Assembly: GCA_004017275.1 (NCBI GenBank)
Contig: SAKE01000013.1
Span: 109,197-173,196 of the forward strand
Reading direction: 5' to 3'
DNA length: 64,000 nt
From: Mesorhizobium sp.
GTDB lineage: Bacteria; Pseudomonadota; Alphaproteobacteria; Rhizobiales; Rhizobiaceae
Below the pieces are notes generated by a model, which was given only the letters and a program-made list of their open reading frames with translations, did not search any database and was not told where the DNA came from. A program made the position numbers and the translations under genes. Below are positions 17,645 to 26,219 of the stretch, in pieces; the stretch's first letter is position 1; each line of letters begins with the position of its first letter.

Positions 17645-17905
17645 TCATAAGTCTATGACTCGGATCATCGTCTTCGGGCGGCGATTGACCTCCTCGACGA
17701 AGTCTTCATCCCACATGGGACCCGAGAGAAGATACTCCGCAAGCGAAGGTGTTGCGCCGACCAGTCGGTCGTAGTCCTCGGGAGAGAGTACCACGGCAAC
17801 TGGCTTTCCGCGCACCGTGATGGTTTGCGGCCCTTGTTCTCGCGCCTGCCGTACGAGTTTCGACAGATTGTTCTTCGTGTCCTCAAGATGCCAGTTCAAG
17901 GGCAC
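17645..17905 (-). CDS. Phd/YefM-type antitoxin, no adjacent toxin
   Basis: An 86-residue protein whose N-terminal half has the Phd/YefM fold signature: W.LEDTKNNLSKLVRQAREQGPQ, then TVRGKPVAVVLSPEDYDRL. Such proteins bind operator DNA and neutralise a toxin through the C-terminus (here SLAEYLLSGPMWDEDFVEEVNRR). No VapC, Doc or YoeB frame lies on either side: downstream there are only 180 bases before the next gene, with a 28-codon frame overlapping the stop (ATGA), and upstream there is repeat DNA. It is therefore a solitary antitoxin, either a relic or a regulator of a toxin encoded elsewhere. Confidence 0.85.
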   Translation of the reverse strand: MPLNWHLEDTKNNLSKLVRQAREQGPQTITVRGKPVAVVLSPEDYDRLVGATPSLAEYLLSGPMWDEDFVEEVNRRPKTMIRVIDL

Positions 17906-18336
17906 TACTCGCTAGATGGCTCCGCTAGCCATATACCAGATGCCGTTGAAGCATGGCAGGGTTTCCGCTCAAACGGATTTGTTCGTTAGTTCCTCGACAT
18001 GGGTTGGAAGCCCTTTGGCAGCGAGAATCGATAACCTCTTTCGGCGGTAGATCGCAACCTCGAGAATTGGCCGAACATCTCTCGTCGTCATCCACGGGCG
18101 AAGCAAGGAGCGCAGCGACGCAGCGCAGACCCGAGGATCCATGCCGCGACATCTGCCGAAGAATGCAGCTGAACAGAATTCTGCACCGCTGCATTTTCCT
18201 TGTCGTCGCGGCATGGATCCTAGGGTCTGCGCTCCGCTTCGCGTCCGCTCCGCCCTAGGATGACGAAGGCGTGGTGGCCTGCAGCCAATCGAATATGTTG
18301 GAATTTAGCGGCTAGAGACCGGTCTGTGCAACGAAA
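17906..18336. other. Gene-free region containing a large inverted repeat
   Basis: No frame here has coding character. The first 180 bases look unremarkable and the rest is occupied by the repeat at 18084-18267. Confidence 0.6.
18084..18267. repeat. RIME-like ~180-bp imperfect inverted repeat
   Basis: The left arm (TCGTCATCC.CGGGCG..., CGCAGACCC.AGGATCCATG, CCGCGAC, ATGCAGC) is repeated in inverted order by the right arm, which ends in GGATGACGA, with an AT-richer centre. I recognise this as a dispersed palindromic element common in Mesorhizobium and relatives. It is non-coding and lies behind the yggS-like gene. Confidence 0.7.
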
Positions 18337-18999
18337 CTACCGGCTGCCGAAGATCGCCGAACCGACGCGGACGCTGGTGGCGCCGAACGCGATTGCCGTC
18401 TCGTAGTCGCCGGACATGCCCATCGACAGATTTGCCACGCCTGCCTCGCGGGCGAGCTTTTCCAGCAGCGCGAAATGAGGGCCGGGGTTTTCGTCCGCCG
18501 GCGGGATGCACATCAGGCCTTCGATGGCGAGGCCATGCACATCGCGGCAGCGGGTGACGAAAGCCACGGCGTCGCGCGGCTCGATGCCGGCCTTCTGCGG
18601 CTCGGAGCCGGTGTTGACCTGGACATAGAGCTTTGGCGCACGGCCTTGCCTTGCGATCTCCTTGGCAAGTTCGGCGGCGATTTTCTCGCGATCGACCGTT
18701 TCGATGACGTCGAACAGTGCTACCGCTTCCCTGGCCTTGTTGGATTGCAGCGGGCCGATCAGATGCAGTTCGATGTCCGGAAAAGCCTCCTTCAGCGCCG
18801 GCCACTTGCCTTGCGCCTCCTGCACGCGGTTTTCGCCGAAGACGCGCTGGCCGGCCTCGATAACCGGAGCTATGTCGGCAGCGTCAAAGGTCTTGGAGAC
18901 CGCGACCAGCGTAACCGCGCCAGTTTCGCGACCGGCCTCGCGCTCGGCGGCGGCGATCTTCGCCTTGACCGCGAAAAACTGCTGAACGGCATCGCCCAT
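18337..18999 (-). CDS. YggS/PROSC family PLP-binding protein
   Basis: A 220-residue member of the YggS family, PLP-binding TIM-barrel proteins that maintain vitamin B6 homeostasis and affect amino-acid pools. The PLP lysine is in LVAVSKTF near residue 35. Further family blocks are FGENRVQEAQGK, HLIGPLQSNKAREA, VNTGSEPQKAGI and the C-terminal MGMSGDYETAIAFGATSVRVGSAIFG. The ATG at 18999 is preferred; a TTG two codons upstream is also in frame. It is divergent from leuS, and 155 bases separate the starts. Confidence 0.95.
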   Translation of the reverse strand: MGDAVQQFFAVKAKIAAAEREAGRETGAVTLVAVSKTFDAADIAPVIEAGQRVFGENRVQEAQGKWPALKEAFPDIELHLIGPLQSNKAREAVALFDVIETVDREKIAAELAKEIARQGRAPKLYVQVNTGSEPQKAGIEPRDAVAFVTRCRDVHGLAIEGLMCIPPADENPGPHFALLEKLAREAGVANLSMGMSGDYETAIAFGATSVRVGSAIFGSR

Positions 19000-19154
19000 A
19001 TGCAAATCCTGCTGTTTTGGCCCGCGTTTTTGTCAGACGCGATACCCATATGGTTGACGGGTTTGCCAAACCATGGTGAACACCCGGACCACATTCCCTG
19101 AACTGCCGAGCCGTCGCCTGCAGTTCGCGCATGCTTTTAAGTGAAAAACGTCCC

Positions 19155-21794
19155 ATGGCAACCGAACGATACAATCCGCGCGCGTCAGAGCCCAAATGGC
19201 AGAAGGTCTGGGACGCCAAGAAGCTGTTCGAGGCGCACAATGACGATCCGCGCCCGAAATACTACGTGCTGGAGATGTTCCCCTATCCATCGGGGCGCAT
19301 TCATATCGGCCACACCCGCAACTACACGATGGGCGACGTCGTGGCGCGCTACAAGCGGGCCAAAGGTTTCAACGTGCTGCATCCGATGGGCTGGGACGCC
19401 TTCGGCATGCCGGCCGAAAACGCGGCGATGCAAAACAAGGTCCATCCCAAGGAATGGACCTACCAGAACATCGCTACCATGCGCGAGCAGCTCAAGGTCA
19501 TGGGCCTGTCGCTGGACTGGGCGCGCGAATTCGCCACCTGCGACGTCGACTACTACCACCGCCAGCAGATGCTGTTCCTCGATTTCGTCGAGAAGGGGCT
19601 GGTGACGCGCAAATCCTCCAAGGTCAACTGGGATCCGGAGGACATGACCGTGCTCGCCAACGAGCAGGTCATTGACGGGCGCGGCTGGCGCTCGGGCGCG
19701 CTGGTCGAACAGCGCGAGCTGACGCAGTGGTTCTTCAGGATCACAGACTTCGCGCAGGATCTGCTGGATTCGCTCGACGGCCTCGACGAGTGGCCGGAAA
19801 AAGTGAAGCTGATGCAGCAGAACTGGATCGGCCGCTCGGAAGGCCTGCTGATCCGCTGGCCTCTGGCTGTTCCAGATGCCGGCAAGATTGGCGATGGCGA
19901 GTATGAGCTGGAAGTCTATACGACAAGGCCCGACACCATCTTCGGCGCTTCCTTCATGGCTGTCGCCGCCGATCATCCGCTGGCCAAAAAAGCCGCCGGG
20001 AGCAATCCGGCGCTGGCGAAGTTCATCGAGGATATCAGCCATATGGGCACCTCGGTGGCGGCGCTGGAGACGGCTGAGAAGAAGGGTTTTGATACCGGCA
20101 TCCGCGTCGTCCATCCGTTTGACGAGTCATGGACGCTGCCTGTCTACGTTGCCAATTTCGTGCTGATGGAATACGGCACCGGCGCCATCTTCGGCTGCCC
20201 GTCCGGCGACCAGCGCGACCTCGACTTCGCCAACAAATACGGCCTGCCGGTGATTCCGGTGGTGATGCCGGAGGGCGAGAATCCGGCGACGTTCCAGGTC
20301 ATCGATGAAGCCTATGTCGACGACGGCGTGATGATCAATTCGCGCTTTCTCGACGGCATGAAGCCGGATCAGGCTTTCGCCGAGGTCGCGAAACTGCTGG
20401 AGCAGAAGACCATCGGCAACCGGCCGATGGCCGAGCGCAAGGTGAATTTCCGGCTGCGCGACTGGGGCATTTCGCGCCAGCGCTACTGGGGCTGCCCGAT
20501 CCCGATGATCCATTGCGAGGATTGCGGCGTGGTGCCGGTGCCGAAGGCCGACCTGCCGGTCAAGCTGCCCGACGATGTCGATTTTGACCGCCCGGGCAAT
20601 CCGCTCGACCGGCATCCGACATGGCGCCATGTGAAATGCCCGCAATGCGGCAAGGATGCGCGGCGCGAAACCGACACGATGGACACGTTCGTCGATTCGT
20701 CCTGGTATTTTGCGCGCTTCACGGCACCCTGGGCGCATGAACCGACCGATCCCAAGGCGGCGAATGAATGGCTGCCGGTCGACCAGTATATTGGTGGCAT
20801 CGAGCATGCGATCCTGCATCTGCTCTATTCGCGCTTCTTCACCCGCGCTATGCGCGCGGCTGGCCATGTCGATCTGGCCGAGCCGTTCAAGGGCCTGTTC
20901 ACGCAAGGCATGGTGGTACACGAAACCTATCGTGTCGGCACGGCATCGAATGGCCGCTGGCTGGCGCCCACCGAGGTCAAGCTCGATGACGTGGACGGCA
21001 AACGCAGCGCCATCGAGATCGCCACCGGCGAGGCCGTCGCCATCGGCCCGCTGGAAAAGATGTCGAAATCGAAGAAGAACACGGTGAGCCCGGAAGACAT
21101 CACCGACGGCTACGGCGCCGACACGGCGCGCTGGTTCATGCTGTCGGATTCGCCGCCCGAGCGCGATGTCGAATGGACCGACGAAGGCGCCGCCGGTGCG
21201 CATCGCTTCATCCAGCGCATCTGGCGCCTGGTGTCGACGGCGGCCGAAGCGCTGGCCGGCATCAAGCCGGTGGCGGCCAGCGGTGGCGAGGCCGCAGCGG
21301 TTTCCAAAGCCGCGCACAAGATCCTGAAGGCGGTCGGCGAGGATATCGAGAAGCTCGCTTTCAACCGTGCCATCGCCCGCATCTACGAATTGGCCAACGT
21401 GCTGACCGCCCCACTCAACGAGGTGGCCGAAGGCAAGGCCGATGCAGCGCTGAAAGGCGCCTGCCGGCAGGCGGTGGAAATTCTCGTGCATCTGATCGCA
21501 CCTGTCATGCCGCATCTGGCCGAGGAATGCTGGGAAACGCTCGGCGGCACCGATCTGGTTGCCGAACGGCCGTGGCCGGTCTTCGATCCGGCGCTGGTCG
21601 TCGACAACGAAGTCACCTATCCGGTACAGGTCAACGGCAAGAAGCGGGGGGATTTGACAATTGCCCGCGACGCGGACCAAGGTGCGGTCGAAAAAGCGGT
21701 ATTGGCTCTCGACTTCGTGCAGAAAGCACTCGAAGGTAAGGCTCCGCGCAAGGTGATCATCGTGCCGCAGAGGATCGTCAATGTCGTTGCCTGA
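19155..21794 (+). CDS. leuS: Leucyl-tRNA synthetase
   Basis: A class I aminoacyl-tRNA synthetase of 879 aa that charges tRNA-Leu. The HIGH signature lies in PSGRIHIGHTRNY near residue 49 and KMSKS in LEKMSKSKKN near 633. The CP1 editing domain occupies roughly 220-420 and contains TTRPDTIFGASF. A zinc-type CPQCGKD segment is near 499. The C-terminal anticodon-binding and tRNA-contact domain ends with ARDADQGAVEKAVL. The ATG at 19155 is the family start (MATERYNPR). Its 3' end overlaps lptE by 14 bases. Confidence 0.98.
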   Translation: MATERYNPRASEPKWQKVWDAKKLFEAHNDDPRPKYYVLEMFPYPSGRIHIGHTRNYTMGDVVARYKRAKGFNVLHPMGWDAFGMPAENAAMQNKVHPKEWTYQNIATMREQLKVMGLSLDWAREFATCDVDYYHRQQMLFLDFVEKGLVTRKSSKVNWDPEDMTVLANEQVIDGRGWRSGALVEQRELTQWFFRITDFAQDLLDSLDGLDEWPEKVKLMQQNWIGRSEGLLIRWPLAVPDAGKIGDGEYELEVYTTRPDTIFGASFMAVAADHPLAKKAAGSNPALAKFIEDISHMGTSVAALETAEKKGFDTGIRVVHPFDESWTLPVYVANFVLMEYGTGAIFGCPSGDQRDLDFANKYGLPVIPVVMPEGENPATFQVIDEAYVDDGVMINSRFLDGMKPDQAFAEVAKLLEQKTIGNRPMAERKVNFRLRDWGISRQRYWGCPIPMIHCEDCGVVPVPKADLPVKLPDDVDFDRPGNPLDRHPTWRHVKCPQCGKDARRETDTMDTFVDSSWYFARFTAPWAHEPTDPKAANEWLPVDQYIGGIEHAILHLLYSRFFTRAMRAAGHVDLAEPFKGLFTQGMVVHETYRVGTASNGRWLAPTEVKLDDVDGKRSAIEIATGEAVAIGPLEKMSKSKKNTVSPEDITDGYGADTARWFMLSDSPPERDVEWTDEGAAGAHRFIQRIWRLVSTAAEALAGIKPVAASGGEAAAVSKAAHKILKAVGEDIEKLAFNRAIARIYELANVLTAPLNEVAEGKADAALKGACRQAVEILVHLIAPVMPHLAEECWETLGGTDLVAERPWPVFDPALVVDNEVTYPVQVNGKKRGDLTIARDADQGAVEKAVLALDFVQKALEGKAPRKVIIVPQRIVNVVA

Positions 21795-22359
21795 TCGGGA
21801 AAAGACAGAGCTGAGCCGTGTGCTGCGCCGTATCGCGCTTGCCGGTCTGATCGGCTCGCTTGCGCTTGTATCGGCCTGCACGGTGCGGCCGCTCTATTCG
21901 AGCGCGCCGCTGTCGGGTTCGCATGCCAGCGCCAGTGCCGAGCTGGCCTCGGTCGCCATCAAGCCGGTCTACTCGCGTTATGCGCAGCAGGTGCGTAACA
22001 ATTTGATTTTCGGGTTTGGCAGGGGCGCCGGCGAGCCGGCCTCACCGGCCTATTCGCTCAATCTCGGCGTGACCGAAGCCGTCGAGTCCGCGGCACTTGT
22101 GCAGGTCGGAACCAATGAAGACGAACCGACCGCCGGTTCCGTGACGCTGACCGGAACCTATACGCTGACCGATGCGAAGACCGGTGTCGTGATCGCATCC
22201 GGCAAGCGTTCGATCACCTCGTCCTTCGACAGGCCGCGTCAGGAATTCGCCGCATACCGGGCGCAGATCGACGCCGAGAATCGCGCCGCGCGCGAGTTGG
22301 CGGAGGCGCTGCAACTGTCCATCGCCCAGGATCTTGTCCGGCACGGCAAGACTGGCTAG
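21781..22359 (+). CDS. lptE: LPS-assembly lipoprotein LptE
   Basis: A 192-residue lipoprotein with a basic N-terminus, a hydrophobic segment (about 16-30) and a lipobox LVSAC, so Cys 32 is the lipidated residue. In family members LptE plugs the LptD barrel in the outer membrane and helps insert lipopolysaccharide. The position directly behind leuS, with a 14-base overlap, is the conserved proteobacterial arrangement and supports the name, because the sequence itself is weakly conserved. In many genomes holA follows; here it does not. Confidence 0.85.
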   Translation: MSLPDREKTELSRVLRRIALAGLIGSLALVSACTVRPLYSSAPLSGSHASASAELASVAIKPVYSRYAQQVRNNLIFGFGRGAGEPASPAYSLNLGVTEAVESAALVQVGTNEDEPTAGSVTLTGTYTLTDAKTGVVIASGKRSITSSFDRPRQEFAAYRAQIDAENRAARELAEALQLSIAQDLVRHGKTG

Positions 22360-22661
22360 CGCGACCTCGTTGTCTCACGGAAATGGTTTAGCGCCCCACG
22401 CATGGTGGGACGATGGTAAGATCACGATCAGGTTCCCGAATAGAGATCGTTTGGCATCGCCGCGAACAGCGGCAGCCCCATGGCGCAGTGAGCAGATCGC
22501 GCCATCGGCGTGTGCGCGGTGAGACGACGATCCGCCGCGTTGCTCACAGAGGCTATCACGCCGATTTTGCTGCCTAGGGGTCGACGGCGATCCATCCGGG
22601 AAGCAACTGTTAACCACTCGCTCCCTATTGCTCGGCAGTCGTTTCAGAGTGAGTCTTGAGA
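22360..22661. other. Intergenic region before the FtsK-type gene
   Basis: A 302-base gap without a supported gene. It presumably carries the ftsK promoter. The expected holA gene is absent from this place. Confidence 0.5.
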
Positions 22662-25385
22662 ATGGAAGCCAAGCGTTTTTCCAGGGTGAATTTATCGAAG
22701 GCAACATCGCCCGATGATCCCGAGGTGAAGCGCTTCGAAGGCATCGGCGACAGGGGCGGTCAGCGAGCATCCTCAGCCGCGACAGGCGCTCTTGATCGTC
22801 CGACTGGCAAGGAACCGGATGGCCGGCAGCCCGGCGCACACCAGGCCGGCTATTCCGCTCGGGTTGTCGATCTCGGCGGCAACAAGCGGCCCTATATGGA
22901 GCCGAGGGGTGGCTCGGTCGGCACATCTTCGAAAGTCGGCGATATCGAAAGCCCTGCCTGGCAAGAATACTTCTTCCTCGCGCCCAACGTGCGGTTTACC
23001 CGCACGCCGGACTATGAGCCCAAAAAGCCTCGCCCGCAGCACGAGCGTGGTGTCGAACAAGCCGATCCAGAGGTGTCCCCAACGCAACAGGCAAACGCGC
23101 AACCCTTCGTTGACGAGATGCCAGTCATGCCCTCGCTGCTGGCATTGCCGGCGGTGGCGAAAGGCCGTGCCGCTCACTTGGAAGCAGCCCAGCAGCCGCA
23201 GACCGGACGCGGAGCCGCCATGCCAAGACCGTCACCGTCGGCCACGGCTTCCGCTGCGCCGGGACATGCCGGCGACAAGATACGAGGTGTTCCGTCCAAG
23301 GCGCCGGTCACCGCCGCAACAGGACGAGCAACGGCGCGTATGATCGCTGTCCCGCAGCGCAGCACCCTGATCAAAACAGCCATTCCCGAACAGCCGCGTT
23401 GGCCCTACGTTTCGGATCATGCCTTCTTCGAGGTTATGGCGCCCTATTTGGTCGATGTTCGGTTGCCGGCCGGGCAGCCCAGCCCAGCCTCGCCCGCACC
23501 GGTTGCCGCGGTCCCCGTCGCCGCGATGCCGGTCGACATCCGCCCGACAACAGGGACCGATGCCACCTCACTGTTTCGTGTCATCGAATGTCTTCCAGGC
23601 CAGGCTTCGAAACCTTTGCCGGATGTCTGGCCGGCCAATTCGAATCGGGTTGTCGCCCAGCCCGACGTGCCAGCGAGCAACGCGCGAGCCGAGGCTGTCG
23701 CAATGCCCGCCGCCAAAAGCGATGCCGTTCCCGCGCCGGCCGTGCCAAGTGTGGACATCACCGTCAGGGCCGCTGCCGTTCGCTCTCCGCGCTTGCCTGG
23801 GGCCGGAAAGATCGTGCCGTCAACCGCAGGCGATCCCTATGAGCTTCCCTCGGAAGAGCTGTTGCAGCAGCCACCGGAGGGACAAGGCTTCTACATGTCG
23901 CAGGAACGGCTCGAGCAGAACGCCGATCTGCTGGAAAGCGTGCTCGAGGATTTCGGTGTGCGTGGCGAGATCATTCATGTTCGCCCCGGCCCGGTCGTCA
24001 CGCTCTATGAATTCGAACCGGCGCCTGGCGTCAAATCCTCCCGTGTCATCGGGCTGGCCGACGATATCGCCCGCTCCATGTCGGCGGTTTCGGCGCGCGT
24101 CGCCGTCGTGCCTGGCCGCAACGTCATCGGCATCGAGCTTCCGAACGAGATGCGCGAAACCGTCTATTTCCGAGAACTGATCGAATCAGAGGGCTTCCGC
24201 AAGACGAGTTGCAAGCTGGCGCTGTGTCTCGGCAAGACGATCGGCGGTGAGCCTGTCATCGCCGAGTTGGCGAAGATGCCGCATTTGCTCGTTGCCGGCA
24301 CCACCGGCTCCGGCAAGTCGGTTGCCATCAACACCATGATCCTGTCGTTGCTCTACCGGCTGAAGCCGGAAGAATGCCGGCTGATCATGGTCGATCCCAA
24401 GATGCTCGAGCTCTCCGTCTATGACGGCATCCCGCATCTGCTGACGCCCGTCGTCACGGACCCCAAAAAAGCCGTCACAGCGCTCAAATGGGCCGTGCGC
24501 GAAATGGAGGACCGTTACCGCAAGATGGCCCGGCTCGGCGTGCGCAACATCGACGGCTACAACGAGCGTGCTGCCGCTGCCCGCGACAAGGGCGAAACCG
24601 TCGTCATGACGGTGCAGACCGGGTTCGAAAAGGGCACCGGCGAGCCGCTTTTCGAGCAGCAGGAAATCGACCTTGCGCCGATGCCCTACATCGTCGTCAT
24701 CGTCGACGAAATGGCCGACCTGATGATGGTCGCCGGCAAGGAGATCGAAGGCGCGATCCAGCGTCTGGCGCAGATGGCGCGCGCTGCCGGCATTCACCTG
24801 ATCATGGCAACGCAGCGCCCCTCGGTCGACGTCATCACGGGCACGATCAAGGCCAACTTCCCAACCCGGATCTCCTTCCAGGTGACATCCAAGATCGACA
24901 GCCGCACCATCCTGGGCGAGCAGGGCGCCGAGCAGTTGCTTGGCCAGGGCGATATGCTGCACATGATGGGAGGCGGGCGCATTTCGCGCGTGCACGGTCC
25001 CTTTGTCTCCGACGCGGAGGTCGAGCATGTCGTTGCGCATCTGAAGGCGCAGGGCCGCCCAGAATATCTGGAAACCGTGACAGCCGACGAGGATGAGGAA
25101 GAGGAAGAGGACGACCAGGGCGCGGTCTTCGACAAGGGATCGGTTGCAGCCGAAGACAGCGATGCGATCTACGACGAGGCGGTCAAGGTGGTGGTGCGCG
25201 ACAAGAAGTGTTCGACGTCCTACATCCAGCGCCGCCTCGGCATCGGCTACAACCGCGCCGCGTCCCTGGTCGAGCGTATGGAAAAGGAAGGATTGGTCGG
25301 CGCACCCAACCATGTCGGCAAACGCGAAATCATCATGGGCCGGCGCCAGCCGGCGACCGCGCCTGAGGATGATGGCACGGACTGA
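22662..25385 (+). CDS. ftsK: FtsK/SpoIIIE-family DNA translocase without membrane anchor
   Basis: A 907-residue hexameric dsDNA pump. The C-terminal half has the FtsK alpha and beta motor domains (about 430-790), with Walker A AGTTGSGKS near 546 and Walker B region IVVIVDEMADLMM near 680. A winged-helix gamma domain (about 835-890, CSTSYIQRRLGIGYNRAASLVERME) reads chromosome-orienting sites. The N-terminal 400 residues are Pro/Ala-rich and contain no hydrophobic segment, unlike canonical FtsK with its four helices, so the protein is probably soluble or recruited by partners. A terminator follows the gene. The ATG at 22662 is preferred over a TTG two codons earlier. Confidence 0.92.
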   Translation: MEAKRFSRVNLSKATSPDDPEVKRFEGIGDRGGQRASSAATGALDRPTGKEPDGRQPGAHQAGYSARVVDLGGNKRPYMEPRGGSVGTSSKVGDIESPAWQEYFFLAPNVRFTRTPDYEPKKPRPQHERGVEQADPEVSPTQQANAQPFVDEMPVMPSLLALPAVAKGRAAHLEAAQQPQTGRGAAMPRPSPSATASAAPGHAGDKIRGVPSKAPVTAATGRATARMIAVPQRSTLIKTAIPEQPRWPYVSDHAFFEVMAPYLVDVRLPAGQPSPASPAPVAAVPVAAMPVDIRPTTGTDATSLFRVIECLPGQASKPLPDVWPANSNRVVAQPDVPASNARAEAVAMPAAKSDAVPAPAVPSVDITVRAAAVRSPRLPGAGKIVPSTAGDPYELPSEELLQQPPEGQGFYMSQERLEQNADLLESVLEDFGVRGEIIHVRPGPVVTLYEFEPAPGVKSSRVIGLADDIARSMSAVSARVAVVPGRNVIGIELPNEMRETVYFRELIESEGFRKTSCKLALCLGKTIGGEPVIAELAKMPHLLVAGTTGSGKSVAINTMILSLLYRLKPEECRLIMVDPKMLELSVYDGIPHLLTPVVTDPKKAVTALKWAVREMEDRYRKMARLGVRNIDGYNERAAAARDKGETVVMTVQTGFEKGTGEPLFEQQEIDLAPMPYIVVIVDEMADLMMVAGKEIEGAIQRLAQMARAAGIHLIMATQRPSVDVITGTIKANFPTRISFQVTSKIDSRTILGEQGAEQLLGQGDMLHMMGGGRISRVHGPFVSDAEVEHVVAHLKAQGRPEYLETVTADEDEEEEEDDQGAVFDKGSVAAEDSDAIYDEAVKVVVRDKKCSTSYIQRRLGIGYNRAASLVERMEKEGLVGAPNHVGKREIIMGRRQPATAPEDDGTD

Positions 25386-25410
25386 TAGGCGGTCCGTTTG
25401 AAGCGTACAT

Positions 25411-25438
25411 GAAAAAGACCGGTTGCCCGGTCTTTTTC
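25411..25438. terminator. Strong bidirectional terminator
   Basis: GAAAAAGACCGG, loop TTGC, CCGGTCTTTTTC makes a perfect 12-bp stem ending in a T-tract on both strands. It lies between the convergent ftsK-type and fructose-6-phosphate aldolase genes. Confidence 0.9.
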
Positions 25439-25472
25439 ACCACAAGCGCATTGGCCTCAGCCGATCGTCATC

Positions 25473-26129
25473 TCAGCCAATCGATTGGCCCGTCTTTGCC
25501 CAGTCGGCGAGGAAGGCGGCGAGGCCCTTGTCCGTCAGCGGATGGTTGACCAGTGCCTTCAGGGTCGCCGGCGGCGCGGTAACGACATCGGCGCCGATGA
25601 GTGCTGCCTGCTTGACGTGGTTCACGGTGCGCACCGAAGCGACAAGAATCTCGGTCTGGAAATCGTAATTGTCGTAGATCTGCCGGATCTCCTGGATTAG
25701 TTCCATGCCGTCGATGCCGATATCATCGATGCGGCCGACGAAGGGCGAGATGAACGACGCGCCGGCCTTGGCCGCCAGCAGTGCCTGGTTGGCCGAAAAG
25801 CACAGCGTGACATTGACCAGCCGGTTCATTTCGGTGCGGATCGTCTTGCAGGCCTTGAGGCCATCCAGCGTCAGCGGCACCTTGATGCAGACATTGTCGG
25901 CAATCTTGGCCAGAACCTTGGCCTGTTGCATCATCTCGGAATATTCGGTGGCGGTGACTTCGGCCGAGACCGGACCCTTGACGATGTCGCAGATCTGCTT
26001 GGTGACATCGGCGATCTTGCCGCCGGATTTCAGGATCAGCGAAGGATTGGTGGTGACACCATCGAGCAGCCCCAGATCGTTCAGCTCACGGATATCCTTG
26101 ACATCGGCGGTGTCGACAAAAAATTTCAT
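25473..26129 (-). CDS. fsa: Fructose-6-phosphate aldolase / transaldolase family protein
   Basis: A 218-residue short transaldolase (FSA/TalC type, usually about 215-220 aa). The start MKFFVDTADVKDIREL, the segment GVTTNPSLILK near 26, the Schiff-base Lys in CIKVPLT near 86, and the blocks TLCFSANQALLAAKAGA and SPFVGRIDDIG near 133 are all typical. It either cleaves fructose 6-phosphate to dihydroxyacetone and glyceraldehyde 3-phosphate or acts as transaldolase; sequence alone does not settle this. It is convergent with the ftsK-type gene and divergent from priA. Confidence 0.92.
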   Translation of the reverse strand: MKFFVDTADVKDIRELNDLGLLDGVTTNPSLILKSGGKIADVTKQICDIVKGPVSAEVTATEYSEMMQQAKVLAKIADNVCIKVPLTLDGLKACKTIRTEMNRLVNVTLCFSANQALLAAKAGASFISPFVGRIDDIGIDGMELIQEIRQIYDNYDFQTEILVASVRTVNHVKQAALIGADVVTAPPATLKALVNHPLTDKGLAAFLADWAKTGQSIG

Positions 26130-26219
26130 GGCGGGTCTCCTGAAGAATTTTATGTGCATGCCATGCACATTCGGGGTCGGCCTTTGATCTAGACCAAAGT
26201 CAGGGCAAGGTCACGCCTC

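Noticed and set aside
17925..18258. Small frames across the large inverted repeat
   Set aside because: They lie on a non-coding palindromic repeat and mirror each other on both strands.
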